Assembly: GCF_030532915.1 (NCBI RefSeq)
Contig: NZ_JAUNKD010000026.1
Span: 1 to 36,761 of the forward strand
DNA: 36,761 nt
Direction: 5' to 3'
DNA from: Capnocytophaga sp.
GTDB taxonomy: Bacteria > Bacteroidota > Bacteroidia > Flavobacteriales > Flavobacteriaceae
The notes below the pieces were generated by a model. It worked only from the letters and a program-made list of their open reading frames with translations, made no database searches and was not told the DNA's origin. The translations under genes and the position numbers were made by a program. This document shows, one piece after another, positions 8,595 to 16,378 of the stretch. Each line of letters opens with the position of its first letter. Position 1 is the first letter of the stretch.

Positions 8595-9563
8595 TTAATA
8601 TCCCACCTTTTGACGTACTCTTTTCAACACTTCGTTGGCGGCTTTTTGAGCTTTTAAGGCTCCTTCTTGTAAAATTTGCTCCAATTGGTCGAGATTTTGC
8701 ATATAATAATCGAATTTCTGACGCGGCTCAGCAAATTTTTCCAACAGAAGTTCGTAAAGAGCCTGTTTGGCGTGTCCGTAACCGTAATTTCCGCCTTCGT
8801 AATTGGCTCGCATTTCTCGGGTTTGCGCTTCTGAGGCAATCAATCGGTACAAAGCAAAAACGTTACACGTATCCGGATTTTTAGGTTCTTCCAGAGGCGT
8901 GCTGTCGGTTTGTATGCTCATCACTTGCTTGCGTAATTGCTTCTCAGGCAAGAAGATATTAATGAAATTATTGCGTGATTTGCTCATTTTTTCGCCGTCA
9001 GTTCCGGGGATTATCATTATGCGTTCTTCGATTTTTGCCTGCGGAAGTACGAAAGTTTCACCCATTTGATGATTAAAACGCGAGGCGACATCGCGAGTAA
9101 TTTCAAGATGTTGCAATTGGTCTTTCCCGACAGGAACTATCTCAGCATCATAGAGTAAGATGTCGGCAGCCATCAGCATTGGATAGGTAAAAAGCCCTGC
9201 GTTCACATCTTCAAGTCGGTCGGCTTTGTCTTTGAACGAATGGGCGAGCGTAAGCCGTTGGTACGGAAAAAAACAACTCAAATACCAAGCCAATTCGGTG
9301 GTTTGCGGAACATCGCTTTGGCGATAAAACACGATTTTTTCAGTGTCCAACCCGAAAGCCAACCACGTAGCTGCCACGCTATACGTGTTGGAACGAAGCT
9401 CTTCGCCGTTTTTGATTTGCGTGAGCGAGTGCATATCCGCAATAAATAAAAACGATTCATTTTCAGAATTTTGAGCCATTTCCATAGCGGGTAAAATCGC
9501 TCCTAAAATATTCCCCAAGTGGGGCGTTCCGGTACTTTGTATACCTGTTAAAATTCGTGCCAT
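8595..9563 (-). CDS. trpS: tryptophan--tRNA ligase
   Basis: This 322-residue class I synthetase charges tRNA-Trp. The N-terminus MARILTGIQSTGTPHLGNIL carries the HIGH-type motif (TPHLGN) and the KMSKS loop is seen as GEKMSKSRNN. Length is normal for bacterial TrpRS. The gene is divergent from the creatininase-family gene, with facing -7 boxes 22 bp apart, and converges on alaS. Confidence 0.97.
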   Translation of the reverse strand: MARILTGIQSTGTPHLGNILGAILPAMEMAQNSENESFLFIADMHSLTQIKNGEELRSNTYSVAATWLAFGLDTEKIVFYRQSDVPQTTELAWYLSCFFPYQRLTLAHSFKDKADRLEDVNAGLFTYPMLMAADILLYDAEIVPVGKDQLQHLEITRDVASRFNHQMGETFVLPQAKIEERIMIIPGTDGEKMSKSRNNFINIFLPEKQLRKQVMSIQTDSTPLEEPKNPDTCNVFALYRLIASEAQTREMRANYEGGNYGYGHAKQALYELLLEKFAEPRQKFDYYMQNLDQLEQILQEGALKAQKAANEVLKRVRQKVGY

Positions 9564-9600
9564 TTGATATTGTTTTTTCTGTCAAAAAATTAAAGCGGGA

Positions 9601-9608
9601 CAAACTTA
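9601..9608 (-). promoter_or_regulatory. -7 promoter box for trpS
   Basis: The minus strand reads TAAGTTTG, matching TAnnTTTG, 37 bp upstream of the trpS start. No convincing -33 TTG is visible. Confidence 0.45.
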
Positions 9609-9630
9609 CGAAAATATTTTCACTTTTTCC

Positions 9631-9638
9631 TATCTTTG
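9631..9638 (+). promoter_or_regulatory. -7 promoter box for the creatininase-family gene
   Basis: TATCTTTG is a clean match to TAnnTTTG, 24 bp before the ATG at 9663. This leaves a very short 5' leader. Confidence 0.5.
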
Positions 9639-9662
9639 TAACTTTATCAATTTATTTTAAAT

Positions 9663-10424
9663 ATGAGACCATATATTTTAGCCGAAACCAACTGGAAAAC
9701 CGTTAAGGAAACGAATTATTCCGTTGCCGTTTTACCGTGGGGCGCTACCGAAGCCCACAATTACCACCTGCCGTATGCCACTGATATCATTGAATCTGAA
9801 TGCATCGCCGCCGAATCAGCCCGCATTGCGTGGGAACAGGGCGCCAAAGTGATTGTCTTGCCTGCCATTCCCTTTGGTGTAAACACGGGGCAAGCCGATA
9901 TTAAGCTCGACATCAACATCAATCCCAGTACGCAACTTATCTTGCTGACGGACATTGTTGAGACACTCAGCCGACAAGGAATTTACAAACTGGTGATTCT
10001 CAATAGCCACGGCGGAAATGACTTCAAACCAATTTTACGCGAATTGGGCTTAAAATTCCCAAAAATGTACATTTCGTTATGCAATTGGTTTCAAAATTCG
10101 GAAAACAAACACTTTTTTGACGAGGTGGGTGATCACGCCGGCGAAATGGAAACCAGCCTGATGATGCACTTACGTCCGCAATGGGTACTTCCGCTGTCAG
10201 AAGCCGGTGACGGAGCCGAAAAAAAACACAAAATCACTGAATTTACCCAAGGATGGATGTGGGCAGAACGCCAATGGAGCAAAGTTACGGCTGATACGGG
10301 CATCGGCAATCCCAAACGCGCCACTGCCGAAAAAGGAGAACGCTATTTCAAGTATATCACCGAAAAAATCGGAAACGTGTTGGTACAAATTGAAAAATTA
10401 GACGTTGAAAATCCGTACGCATAA
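9663..10424 (+). CDS. creatininase family protein
   Basis: This 253-residue cytoplasmic protein belongs to the creatinine amidohydrolase fold. Family motifs are LPWGATEAHNYHLPYATD near the N-terminus (metal-binding E and H/D residues), the NSHGGN motif in the middle, and DHAGEMETS. The family includes creatininase and amidohydrolases acting on cyclic amides in cofactor pathways. The substrate here cannot be read from sequence, and a creatinine-specific role is unlikely to be safe to assume. The gene has its own promoter and sits just before polA, whose promoter begins about 20 bp after its stop. Confidence 0.85.
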   Translation: MRPYILAETNWKTVKETNYSVAVLPWGATEAHNYHLPYATDIIESECIAAESARIAWEQGAKVIVLPAIPFGVNTGQADIKLDININPSTQLILLTDIVETLSRQGIYKLVILNSHGGNDFKPILRELGLKFPKMYISLCNWFQNSENKHFFDEVGDHAGEMETSLMMHLRPQWVLPLSEAGDGAEKKHKITEFTQGWMWAERQWSKVTADTGIGNPKRATAEKGERYFKYITEKIGNVLVQIEKLDVENPYA

Positions 10425-10446
10425 CGCAACTTTCCTTTTTTTTGAC

Positions 10447-10454
10447 TACATTTG
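10447..10454 (+). promoter_or_regulatory. -7 promoter box for polA
   Basis: TACATTTG matches TAnnTTTG and lies 53 bp before the proposed polA TTG start at 10508. It makes the longer in-frame start at 10442 untenable, because that codon would lie upstream of the transcript start. Confidence 0.5.
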
Positions 10455-10507
10455 CCCAAAACAACCCCGAAGCAATTTATTTTTTTGCTTCTTTAAAAAA
10501 TGACATT

Positions 10508-13300
10508 TTGAAAAAAAAATTATTTCTTTTAGATGCTTATGCATTGATATTCAGAGGATATTACGCCTTTATTAAAAACCCTAGAATCAACTCCAAAGGG
10601 CTGAACACATCGGCGATTTTGGGTTTTATGAACTCGCTTTTTGATGTGATAAAAAAAGAAAGACCCGACCATTTGGCGGTGGCTTTCGACAAAGGCGGCA
10701 GTGTGGCACGTACCGAAATGTTCACCGAATACAAAGCCAATCGCGAGGAAACTCCCGAGGCGATTCGCATTGCCGTGCCTTATATTCATCAGATTTTAAG
10801 TGCATTACATATTCCTATCATTGAAAAAGAAGGCTACGAAGCCGACGACATCATCGGAACGCTTGCCAAACAGGCTGAAAAACAGAATTATCTGGTGTAT
10901 ATGGTAACGCCCGATAAGGATTACGCCCAATTGGTTTCGGAAAATATTTTTATGTACCGCCCTGCCCGTAGCGGAAATGATGTTGAAATTTGGGGTGTGG
11001 AGCAGGTTCGTGAAAAATTTGAAGTGCAATCGCCTGAACAAGTGATTGATTTTCTGGGAATGATGGGCGATGCCGTTGATAATATTCCGGGACTTCCGGG
11101 GGTGGGCGAAAAAACAGCCAAAAAACTCATTGCCGAGTTCGGAAGTTTGGAAAATCTGTTGGCAAACACCGACAAACTCAAAGGCAAAATGAAGGAAAAC
11201 ATCGAAAACAATGCCGAAAAGGGAATTTTATCCAAAAAGCTGGCAACCATTATGTTAGATGTTCCCGTTACGTTTGATGAAACCGATTTTGAACTCTCAA
11301 AACCTGATTTTGAGTCTGTTAGTAAAATTTTTGAAGAACTGGAATTCAGGCAGTTACTTCAAAATTTTATGCGAACATATGCCGCTCCTCAAACCGTTTC
11401 CGCCCCGAAAACAACCGTTGCAGGCGAGCAAATGGATTTGTTTGCCACACAGGGCGATTTGTTCGCACAAGGCGGAACTTCTTCCAAAAAAACAATCCAA
11501 GACACACCCCATCACTATCAATTGGTTGACACGCCGATGGCTCGTAAAATATTAATACAGAATTTATTACAACAGAAAGAAGTTTGTTTTGACACCGAAA
11601 CGACCGACCTGAACAGCCTCAACGCCGATTTGGTGGGCATCGCCTTTTCGTGGCACAACGCAAAAGGATATTACGTTCCGTTTCCTGAAAACAGAAATGA
11701 AGCCGCGATTTTGCTTGAAGAATTTCGACCTTTCTTTGAAAATGAACAAATTACAAAAATCGGGCAAAACCTAAAATACGACATCAAAGTGTTGTTCACT
11801 TACGGAATTAACGTGCAAGGCGCTTTGTTTGACACGATGGTGGCACATTACCTCATCAATCCGGATATGCGTCATAATATGGACGTGCTGTCGGAAACAT
11901 ATTTGGGCTACACGCCCGTTTCCATCGAAACGCTCATCGGTAAAAAAGGGAAAAATCAGCTTTCAATGCGGTCGGTTCCGTTGGAAGAACAAAAAGAGTA
12001 TGCCGTTGAAGATGCGGACGTTACGTGGCAACTTAAAGGCATTTTTGCCGAAGAACTCAAACGGGTAAATGCTCAATCAATTTACTACGATTTGGAAGCT
12101 CCGCTGGTGAAAGTGCTTGCCAAAATGGAGCAGGAAGGCATTAATTTGGATATTTCGTTCCTGAAAGAACTTTCTAAAAAATTAGATGAAGATATCGCTT
12201 CGTACGAAAAAGAAATTCTGTTGGCGGCAGGTGAGGATTTTAACTTGGCGTCACCCAAGCAGTTAGGTGAAATTCTGTTCGAGAAATTAAAAATCGATAA
12301 AAAACCTAAAAAAACCAAAACGGGGCAATACGCCACATCGGAAGAAGTGCTTTCGTATTTTGCTGATAAACACAAGATTGTAGCCGATATTTTGGAATGG
12401 CGACAGCTTCAAAAGTTGAAGTCGACCTACATTGACGCACTTCCTAACGAAGTAAACCCAAAAACGGGGCGGGTGCATACCACCTATATGCAAACGGTTA
12501 CCGCCACGGGGCGTTTGAGCAGTAACAACCCGAATTTGCAAAACATTCCTATCCGAACTGAGCGTGGGCAGCAAATCCGTAAGGCGTTCATTCCCAGAGA
12601 TGAAAATCACGTTTTGCTGGCAGCGGATTACTCGCAGATTGAACTGCGCATCATCGCCGCATTGAGCGAAGAACAGAATATGATTCAGGCATTTTTAAAT
12701 CGTGAGGACATTCACCGCTCAACGGCTTCAAAGGTGTTTAATGTTCCGATTGAGGAAGTTACGCGCGAACAACGAAGCCACGCCAAAACGGTTAATTTCG
12801 GGATTATTTACGGGGTATCGGCTTTTGGATTGAGCAACCAAACCGACCTCTCACGCTCTGAAAGTAAGGAACTTATCGAGACGTATTACGCCACGTATCC
12901 GAATCTTCGGAATTATATCAACAAACAGATATTTTTTGCCCAACAAAACGGATACGTAGAAACTGTTTTAGGCAGAAGACGTTATTTGCCCGACATTCAT
13001 TCACGAAATCAAGTAGTTAGAGGTGCTGCGGAACGAAACGCCGTGAACGCTCCCATTCAGGGAAGTGCCGCCGACATCATCAAAATAGCGATGGTTCGCA
13101 TTCAAAATCGGTTGGAAAAAGAGCAATTTGCCACCAAAATGCTGTTACAAGTACACGACGAATTGGTGTTTGACGTTCCTAAAACGGAATTGGAAAACGT
13201 GCAAAACGTTATCAAACACGAAATGGAAAACGCTTTTCAACTTACTGTTCCTCTGGTAGTTGATTTAGGAATCGGAACAAACTGGCTGGAAGCACATTAG
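10508..13300 (+). CDS. polA: DNA polymerase I
   Basis: This protein of about 930 residues fills gaps and removes RNA primers during replication and repair. It has a 5'-3' exonuclease domain at the N-terminus (LFLLDAYALIFRGYYAF; YEADDIIGTLA; GMMGDAVDNIPGLPGVGEKT), a 3'-5' exonuclease domain whose DTET motif suggests proofreading is kept, and the polymerase domain with motif A (DYSQIELRI), motif B (RSHAKTVNFGIIYG) and motif C (QVHDELVFDVP). No in-frame ATG precedes the first conserved residues. The only start after the promoter box is TTG at 10508, giving MKKKLFLLDAYALIF. A four-codon ATG frame at 10500 ends over this TTG. A terminator follows the gene. Confidence 0.95.
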   Translation: MKKKLFLLDAYALIFRGYYAFIKNPRINSKGLNTSAILGFMNSLFDVIKKERPDHLAVAFDKGGSVARTEMFTEYKANREETPEAIRIAVPYIHQILSALHIPIIEKEGYEADDIIGTLAKQAEKQNYLVYMVTPDKDYAQLVSENIFMYRPARSGNDVEIWGVEQVREKFEVQSPEQVIDFLGMMGDAVDNIPGLPGVGEKTAKKLIAEFGSLENLLANTDKLKGKMKENIENNAEKGILSKKLATIMLDVPVTFDETDFELSKPDFESVSKIFEELEFRQLLQNFMRTYAAPQTVSAPKTTVAGEQMDLFATQGDLFAQGGTSSKKTIQDTPHHYQLVDTPMARKILIQNLLQQKEVCFDTETTDLNSLNADLVGIAFSWHNAKGYYVPFPENRNEAAILLEEFRPFFENEQITKIGQNLKYDIKVLFTYGINVQGALFDTMVAHYLINPDMRHNMDVLSETYLGYTPVSIETLIGKKGKNQLSMRSVPLEEQKEYAVEDADVTWQLKGIFAEELKRVNAQSIYYDLEAPLVKVLAKMEQEGINLDISFLKELSKKLDEDIASYEKEILLAAGEDFNLASPKQLGEILFEKLKIDKKPKKTKTGQYATSEEVLSYFADKHKIVADILEWRQLQKLKSTYIDALPNEVNPKTGRVHTTYMQTVTATGRLSSNNPNLQNIPIRTERGQQIRKAFIPRDENHVLLAADYSQIELRIIAALSEEQNMIQAFLNREDIHRSTASKVFNVPIEEVTREQRSHAKTVNFGIIYGVSAFGLSNQTDLSRSESKELIETYYATYPNLRNYINKQIFFAQQNGYVETVLGRRRYLPDIHSRNQVVRGAAERNAVNAPIQGSAADIIKIAMVRIQNRLEKEQFATKMLLQVHDELVFDVPKTELENVQNVIKHEMENAFQLTVPLVVDLGIGTNWLEAH

Positions 13301-13316
13301 GATATTTTATAGAATT

Positions 13317-13371
13317 TCACGGATACGCAAACCTTCAATAGTTCAAAATAGCGTATCCGTGATTTTTTTTT
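13317..13371 (+). terminator. intrinsic terminator after polA
   Basis: Arms TCACGGATACGC (13317-13328) and GCGTATCCGTGA (13351-13362) are perfectly complementary and are followed by a run of T. The loop is long, about 22 nt. Confidence 0.75.
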
Positions 13372-13413
13372 GAAGTTTCAAATAGAGCTCTTTTATATTT
13401 TACAAAAAAATAG

Positions 13414-13421
13414 TAGTTTTG
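13414..13421 (+). promoter_or_regulatory. -7 promoter box for the KAS III-like gene
   Basis: TAGTTTTG matches TAnnTTTG, 40 bp before the ATG at 13462. No clear -33 TTG was seen. Confidence 0.45.
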
Positions 13422-13461
13422 CGTCCGAAAAAAAACAAACCACAGAAGAGTACAAAGCACT

Positions 13462-14373
13462 ATGAGCTACATCAAAGCCATTTCCACATATTTACCCGAT
13501 AATGTGATTACTAACAATGACATTGTTACACGCTTCCCCGAATGGGACGACCAAAAAATATTGAACAAAATTGGCGTGAAACAACGGCACGTATCAAGCC
13601 CCGATGAATTTGCTTCTGACCTTGCCACCAAAGCCGTGGAAAAGTTGCTTGCTGAGTACTCAATTGACAAAAACAGCGTTGATTTTTTGATGATTTGCAC
13701 ACAAAGCCCTGATTATGCGATTCCTACAACGGCTTGTTTGGTGCAACAACGCGTGGGGCTACCCACCTCCTGTGGGGCACTGGATATCAATCAGGGGTGT
13801 TCGGGTTATGTGTATGGTTTGTCGCTTGCCAACGGACTTATTGCCAGCGGAAATTTCAAAAATGTAGTGCTGGTTACCACCGATACGTACTCAAAATACA
13901 TTCACCCTGACGACAAGGGGAACATCAGCATTTTTGGCGATGCTGCTACCGCCACGCTTATCAGCAACGAAGGTGCTTACCGCATCGGAAAGTTTACCTT
14001 AGGCACCGATGGCAGTGGTCAAGATAGTTTCACCGTGAAAGGTAGCGGTGTACGAGGCAGAACCTGCCTTCCTTCTGATAAAACAGATGATTTTTTACAG
14101 ATGAAAGGCGGCAAAATGTTCAACTTCATTGTGAAATATATTCCGCCTGTGGTGCATCAAAATATTCAAGACAATTCACTGCAATTCAACGAAATAGATT
14201 TGTTTGTTTTTCATCAGGCGAACACGCATATTTTGAACAAATTACGTGAAGATATGGCAGTTCCGCACGATAAATTTGTGCTGGAAATGCTTGAAGTGGG
14301 CAATACGGTATCTTCAACCTTACCCATTGCGCTGAAAAACCACCTGAAAAACCGAACGACAAAATTCTGTTAG
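13462..14373 (+). CDS. 3-oxoacyl-ACP synthase III (KAS III)-like protein, C-terminus frameshifted
   Basis: This thiolase-fold condensing enzyme, 303 residues as read, has the full catalytic triad: Cys113 in NQGCSG, His251 in FHQAN and Asn281 in GNTVSST. The family condenses an acyl starter with malonyl-ACP. The N-terminus (MSYIKAISTYLPDNVITN) differs from the usual housekeeping FabH, so a specialised paralogue is likely. As read, the protein ends abruptly in NRTTKFC. The -1 frame reads PNDKILLAGFGVGYSWGV and CIFKEQPLP to TAA 14436-14438, which is the normal last strand of the family. One A appears to be missing from the A5 run at 14347-14351. It is either a real disruption or a sequence error. 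The restored gene would end 3 bp from convergent hemG. Confidence 0.85.
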   Translation: MSYIKAISTYLPDNVITNNDIVTRFPEWDDQKILNKIGVKQRHVSSPDEFASDLATKAVEKLLAEYSIDKNSVDFLMICTQSPDYAIPTTACLVQQRVGLPTSCGALDINQGCSGYVYGLSLANGLIASGNFKNVVLVTTDTYSKYIHPDDKGNISIFGDAATATLISNEGAYRIGKFTLGTDGSGQDSFTVKGSGVRGRTCLPSDKTDDFLQMKGGKMFNFIVKYIPPVVHQNIQDNSLQFNEIDLFVFHQANTHILNKLREDMAVPHDKFVLEMLEVGNTVSSTLPIALKNHLKNRTTKFC

Positions 14374-14441
14374 CCGGCTTTGGAGTGGGATATTCGTGGG
14401 GCGTTACCTGCATTTTTAAAGAACAGCCACTACCGTAAAAA

Positions 14442-14966
14442 CTACATTTTTGCAAAACGCCTTGCAAAATCGGTTACTTTTTGCCAATTGGTGTATTCTA
14501 TTTCTGTTTTGGAATTTGTTGGACCTTTGGTAATGAGCATTATAAGGCGTATGAGTTGGCGGTCAAGAAAATTATAGATTTTGTAATTTAATTTTCCGGC
14601 AAAAACTTCGGTTGCGGTGGGCTTCCATTTGATTTTATTAAGGAATTTAACCACATACGGATTGGAATGCGCCTGACTTTTTTCGGGTTTGCGCGCTACC
14701 AAATTCACTGAAATAAAAACTGATTTCTTGCGGTTTAGAAGTTCATAATTTTCATCAATCAGTTTTTCAATATCCTGATTATGTTTACCATAACGAATAC
14801 TCGAAGCAATGATGATTTTGCCATAATCAGCCAAGTTTTTATTAAAATCGGTTATTGAAATCAATTCAACTCGTTGCTTTTCAGTAAGTAACGTTGTTTG
14901 GATATGCTCACATATTTTTCGGGTTTGCCCATCTACCGAAGCGTAAATAATGAGTGATTTTTCCAT
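14442..14966 (-). CDS. hemG: flavodoxin-fold protoporphyrinogen oxidase (HemG type)
   Basis: This 174-residue flavodoxin-domain protein starts MEKSLIIYASVDGQTRKICE, the FMN phosphate-binding loop, and contains KIIIASSIRYGKH and SVFISVNLVARKP, typical of HemG. HemG oxidises protoporphyrinogen IX to protoporphyrin IX, coupled to quinones at the membrane. It begins four bases after the ferrochelatase stop, so the two form an operon for the last two steps of haem synthesis. That neighbour makes the HemG assignment much stronger than flavodoxin similarity alone. Confidence 0.88.
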   Translation of the reverse strand: MEKSLIIYASVDGQTRKICEHIQTTLLTEKQRVELISITDFNKNLADYGKIIIASSIRYGKHNQDIEKLIDENYELLNRKKSVFISVNLVARKPEKSQAHSNPYVVKFLNKIKWKPTATEVFAGKLNYKIYNFLDRQLIRLIMLITKGPTNSKTEIEYTNWQKVTDFARRFAKM

Positions 14967-14970
14967 CGCA

Positions 14971-16002
14971 TTAATTTTTATCGGTTTGCCATTGGTTTAT
15001 CCAAACGGCTAAGGCACGCACCCACGCATCGTCATCATTAAGGCACGGAATCATTTTGAATACCTCACCCCCGTTGTGCAAAAAGTCTTCACCGGCTTCC
15101 ATTTCAATTTCTTCAAGGGTTTCAATGCAATCTGCCACAAAAGCGGGTGTGATAACGGCTAACTTTTTAACGCCTCCTTTAGCAAGCTCCACCACCCTGT
15201 CGGAAGTAAACGGCTCCAACCACTTATCAATTCCTAATCGGGATTGAAACGATTGTGAATATTGTGTATCTTTCAAGCCAAGCGCTTCGGCTAATTGGCG
15301 TGTCGTTTCAAAGCAATGCGTTCGGTAACAGCGCTTTGATTCTTCCGTTTGGGGCTGACAGCAATACTCGGTATCTACGATTTTTTTGTGATTGGGCGTA
15401 GGAACGGTTTTTCGTAAATGCCGCTCGGGAACGCCGTGATACGAAAAGAGCAAATGGTCAAAATCAAAACCTTCCAGATGTTTTTTAGTTACCTCTGCCA
15501 ATGCCTCAACATACTGCGGGCGGTCGTAAAAAGCAGGGAATTTGGTGAGTGTGAGTCCTTTAAATTTGGTCTGAACGAGTTTTTCGGCAAGCACTTCGAT
15601 AGTCTCGGTAGTTGCCATTGCATATTGCGGATACAACGGCAAAAGCAACACCTCTGTAACCCCTTTGTTTTGAAGCTGTTGCAATCCGTATTCAATACTC
15701 GGATTTCCGTAGCGCATCGCCATTTCAACAGGAATAGAAACTTTGTTTTGCAACTTTGAAACCAATCGTTGGGTAATGACAATCAGGGGCGAACCTTCGT
15801 CCCACCATATTTTTTTATACGCCTTTGCCGTTTTTGGGGGGCGAGTTCGTAAAATAATCCCGCGAACAATCAGGCTACGCAGCCAGTACGGGAAATCAAT
15901 AACCCGTTCGTCCATCAAAAACTCGTCCAAATAATGTTTAACATCTGCTACCTCCGTAGAATCGGGCGACCCCAAATTCACTAACAAAACTCCTTTTGAC
16001 AT
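14971..16002 (-). CDS. hemH: ferrochelatase
   Basis: This 343-residue enzyme inserts iron into protoporphyrin IX to make haem. It begins MSKGVLLVNLGSPDSTEVAD, carries the family segments RPPKTAKAYKKIWWDEGSPL, LLFSYHGVPERH with the active-site His, and CIETLEEIEMEAGEDF with its acidic residues. Length is normal. It is the first gene of a two-gene minus-strand operon with hemG and is divergent from the first susC. A -7 box candidate lies 30 bp upstream. Confidence 0.96.
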   Translation of the reverse strand: MSKGVLLVNLGSPDSTEVADVKHYLDEFLMDERVIDFPYWLRSLIVRGIILRTRPPKTAKAYKKIWWDEGSPLIVITQRLVSKLQNKVSIPVEMAMRYGNPSIEYGLQQLQNKGVTEVLLLPLYPQYAMATTETIEVLAEKLVQTKFKGLTLTKFPAFYDRPQYVEALAEVTKKHLEGFDFDHLLFSYHGVPERHLRKTVPTPNHKKIVDTEYCCQPQTEESKRCYRTHCFETTRQLAEALGLKDTQYSQSFQSRLGIDKWLEPFTSDRVVELAKGGVKKLAVITPAFVADCIETLEEIEMEAGEDFLHNGGEVFKMIPCLNDDDAWVRALAVWINQWQTDKN

Positions 16003-16031
16003 ATTTTTTCTCTTTACAATAATGCAAGAGG

Positions 16032-16039
16032 CAAATGTA
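16032..16039 (-). promoter_or_regulatory. -7 promoter box for hemH-hemG
   Basis: The minus strand reads TACATTTG, a match to TAnnTTTG, 30 bp before the hemH start. No -33 element at proper spacing was seen. Confidence 0.45.
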
Positions 16040-16214
16040 TGATTTTTTTTGAGATTTTTTTAGTTTTATGTGAAAAAAATAATCAAAAACACTAAACTTG
16101 CTTCAAAATTTTCCCCGCATTGCGTCTGCGTACTGCTCCATCATCAAAATGTAAAAAACACATACAATATCGGTAATTATGCAGAAAAAACATCTTTAAT
16201 AGAATTTTCTTTTA

Positions 16215-16259
16215 GTTTTGATTGCTTATTTTACGTTTTCAAATAGAAGCAATCAAAAC
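16215..16259. promoter_or_regulatory. 13-bp inverted repeat upstream of susC A (candidate operator)
   Basis: Arms GTTTTGATTGCTT (16215-16227) and AAGCAATCAAAAC (16247-16259) are perfect complements separated by 19 nt. They lie about 75-120 bp before the -7 box, a position suited to an activator site. The same element is at 25128-25172 in the second copy. Confidence 0.5.
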
Positions 16260-16332
16260 ATATTTTTCAACTTTTTTTACTTTTATTTATGAAAAAATTT
16301 ACAAATTTCGTTTTAATAAAGGAAAATAATCG

Positions 16333-16340
16333 TAACTTTG
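16333..16340 (+). promoter_or_regulatory. -7 promoter box for PUL module A
   Basis: TAACTTTG matches TAnnTTTG and lies 38 bp before the susC ATG at 16379. The -33 region is AT-rich without a perfect TTG, which fits a promoter that needs an activator. Confidence 0.6.
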
Positions 16341-16378
16341 CATTCCTCTAAAAAAGAAAACAATTTTAAATTTAAAAT

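Noticed and set aside
10442-10507. Longer polA start at TTG 10442
   Set aside because: It lies upstream of the -7 box at 10447-10454, and the added residues are not part of the conserved polymerase N-terminus.
14344-14356. Programmed -1 frameshifting in the KAS III-like gene
   Set aside because: The site is G AAA AAC with only five A, not a full A AAA AAC slippery heptamer, and no strong downstream stem was evident. A deletion or sequence error is simpler.
16215-16259. The 13-bp inverted repeat as an intrinsic terminator
   Set aside because: At copy 1 the upstream genes run the other way, so no + transcript needs stopping. Copy 2 already has a strong terminator 140 bp earlier, and the T-tract after the stem is interrupted.
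16289-16351. 20-codon ORF upstream of susC (MKKFTNFVLIKENNRNFAFL), also in copy 2
   Set aside because: The -7 box at 16333-16340 lies within it, so the susC transcript cannot carry it. No coding signal beyond chance.
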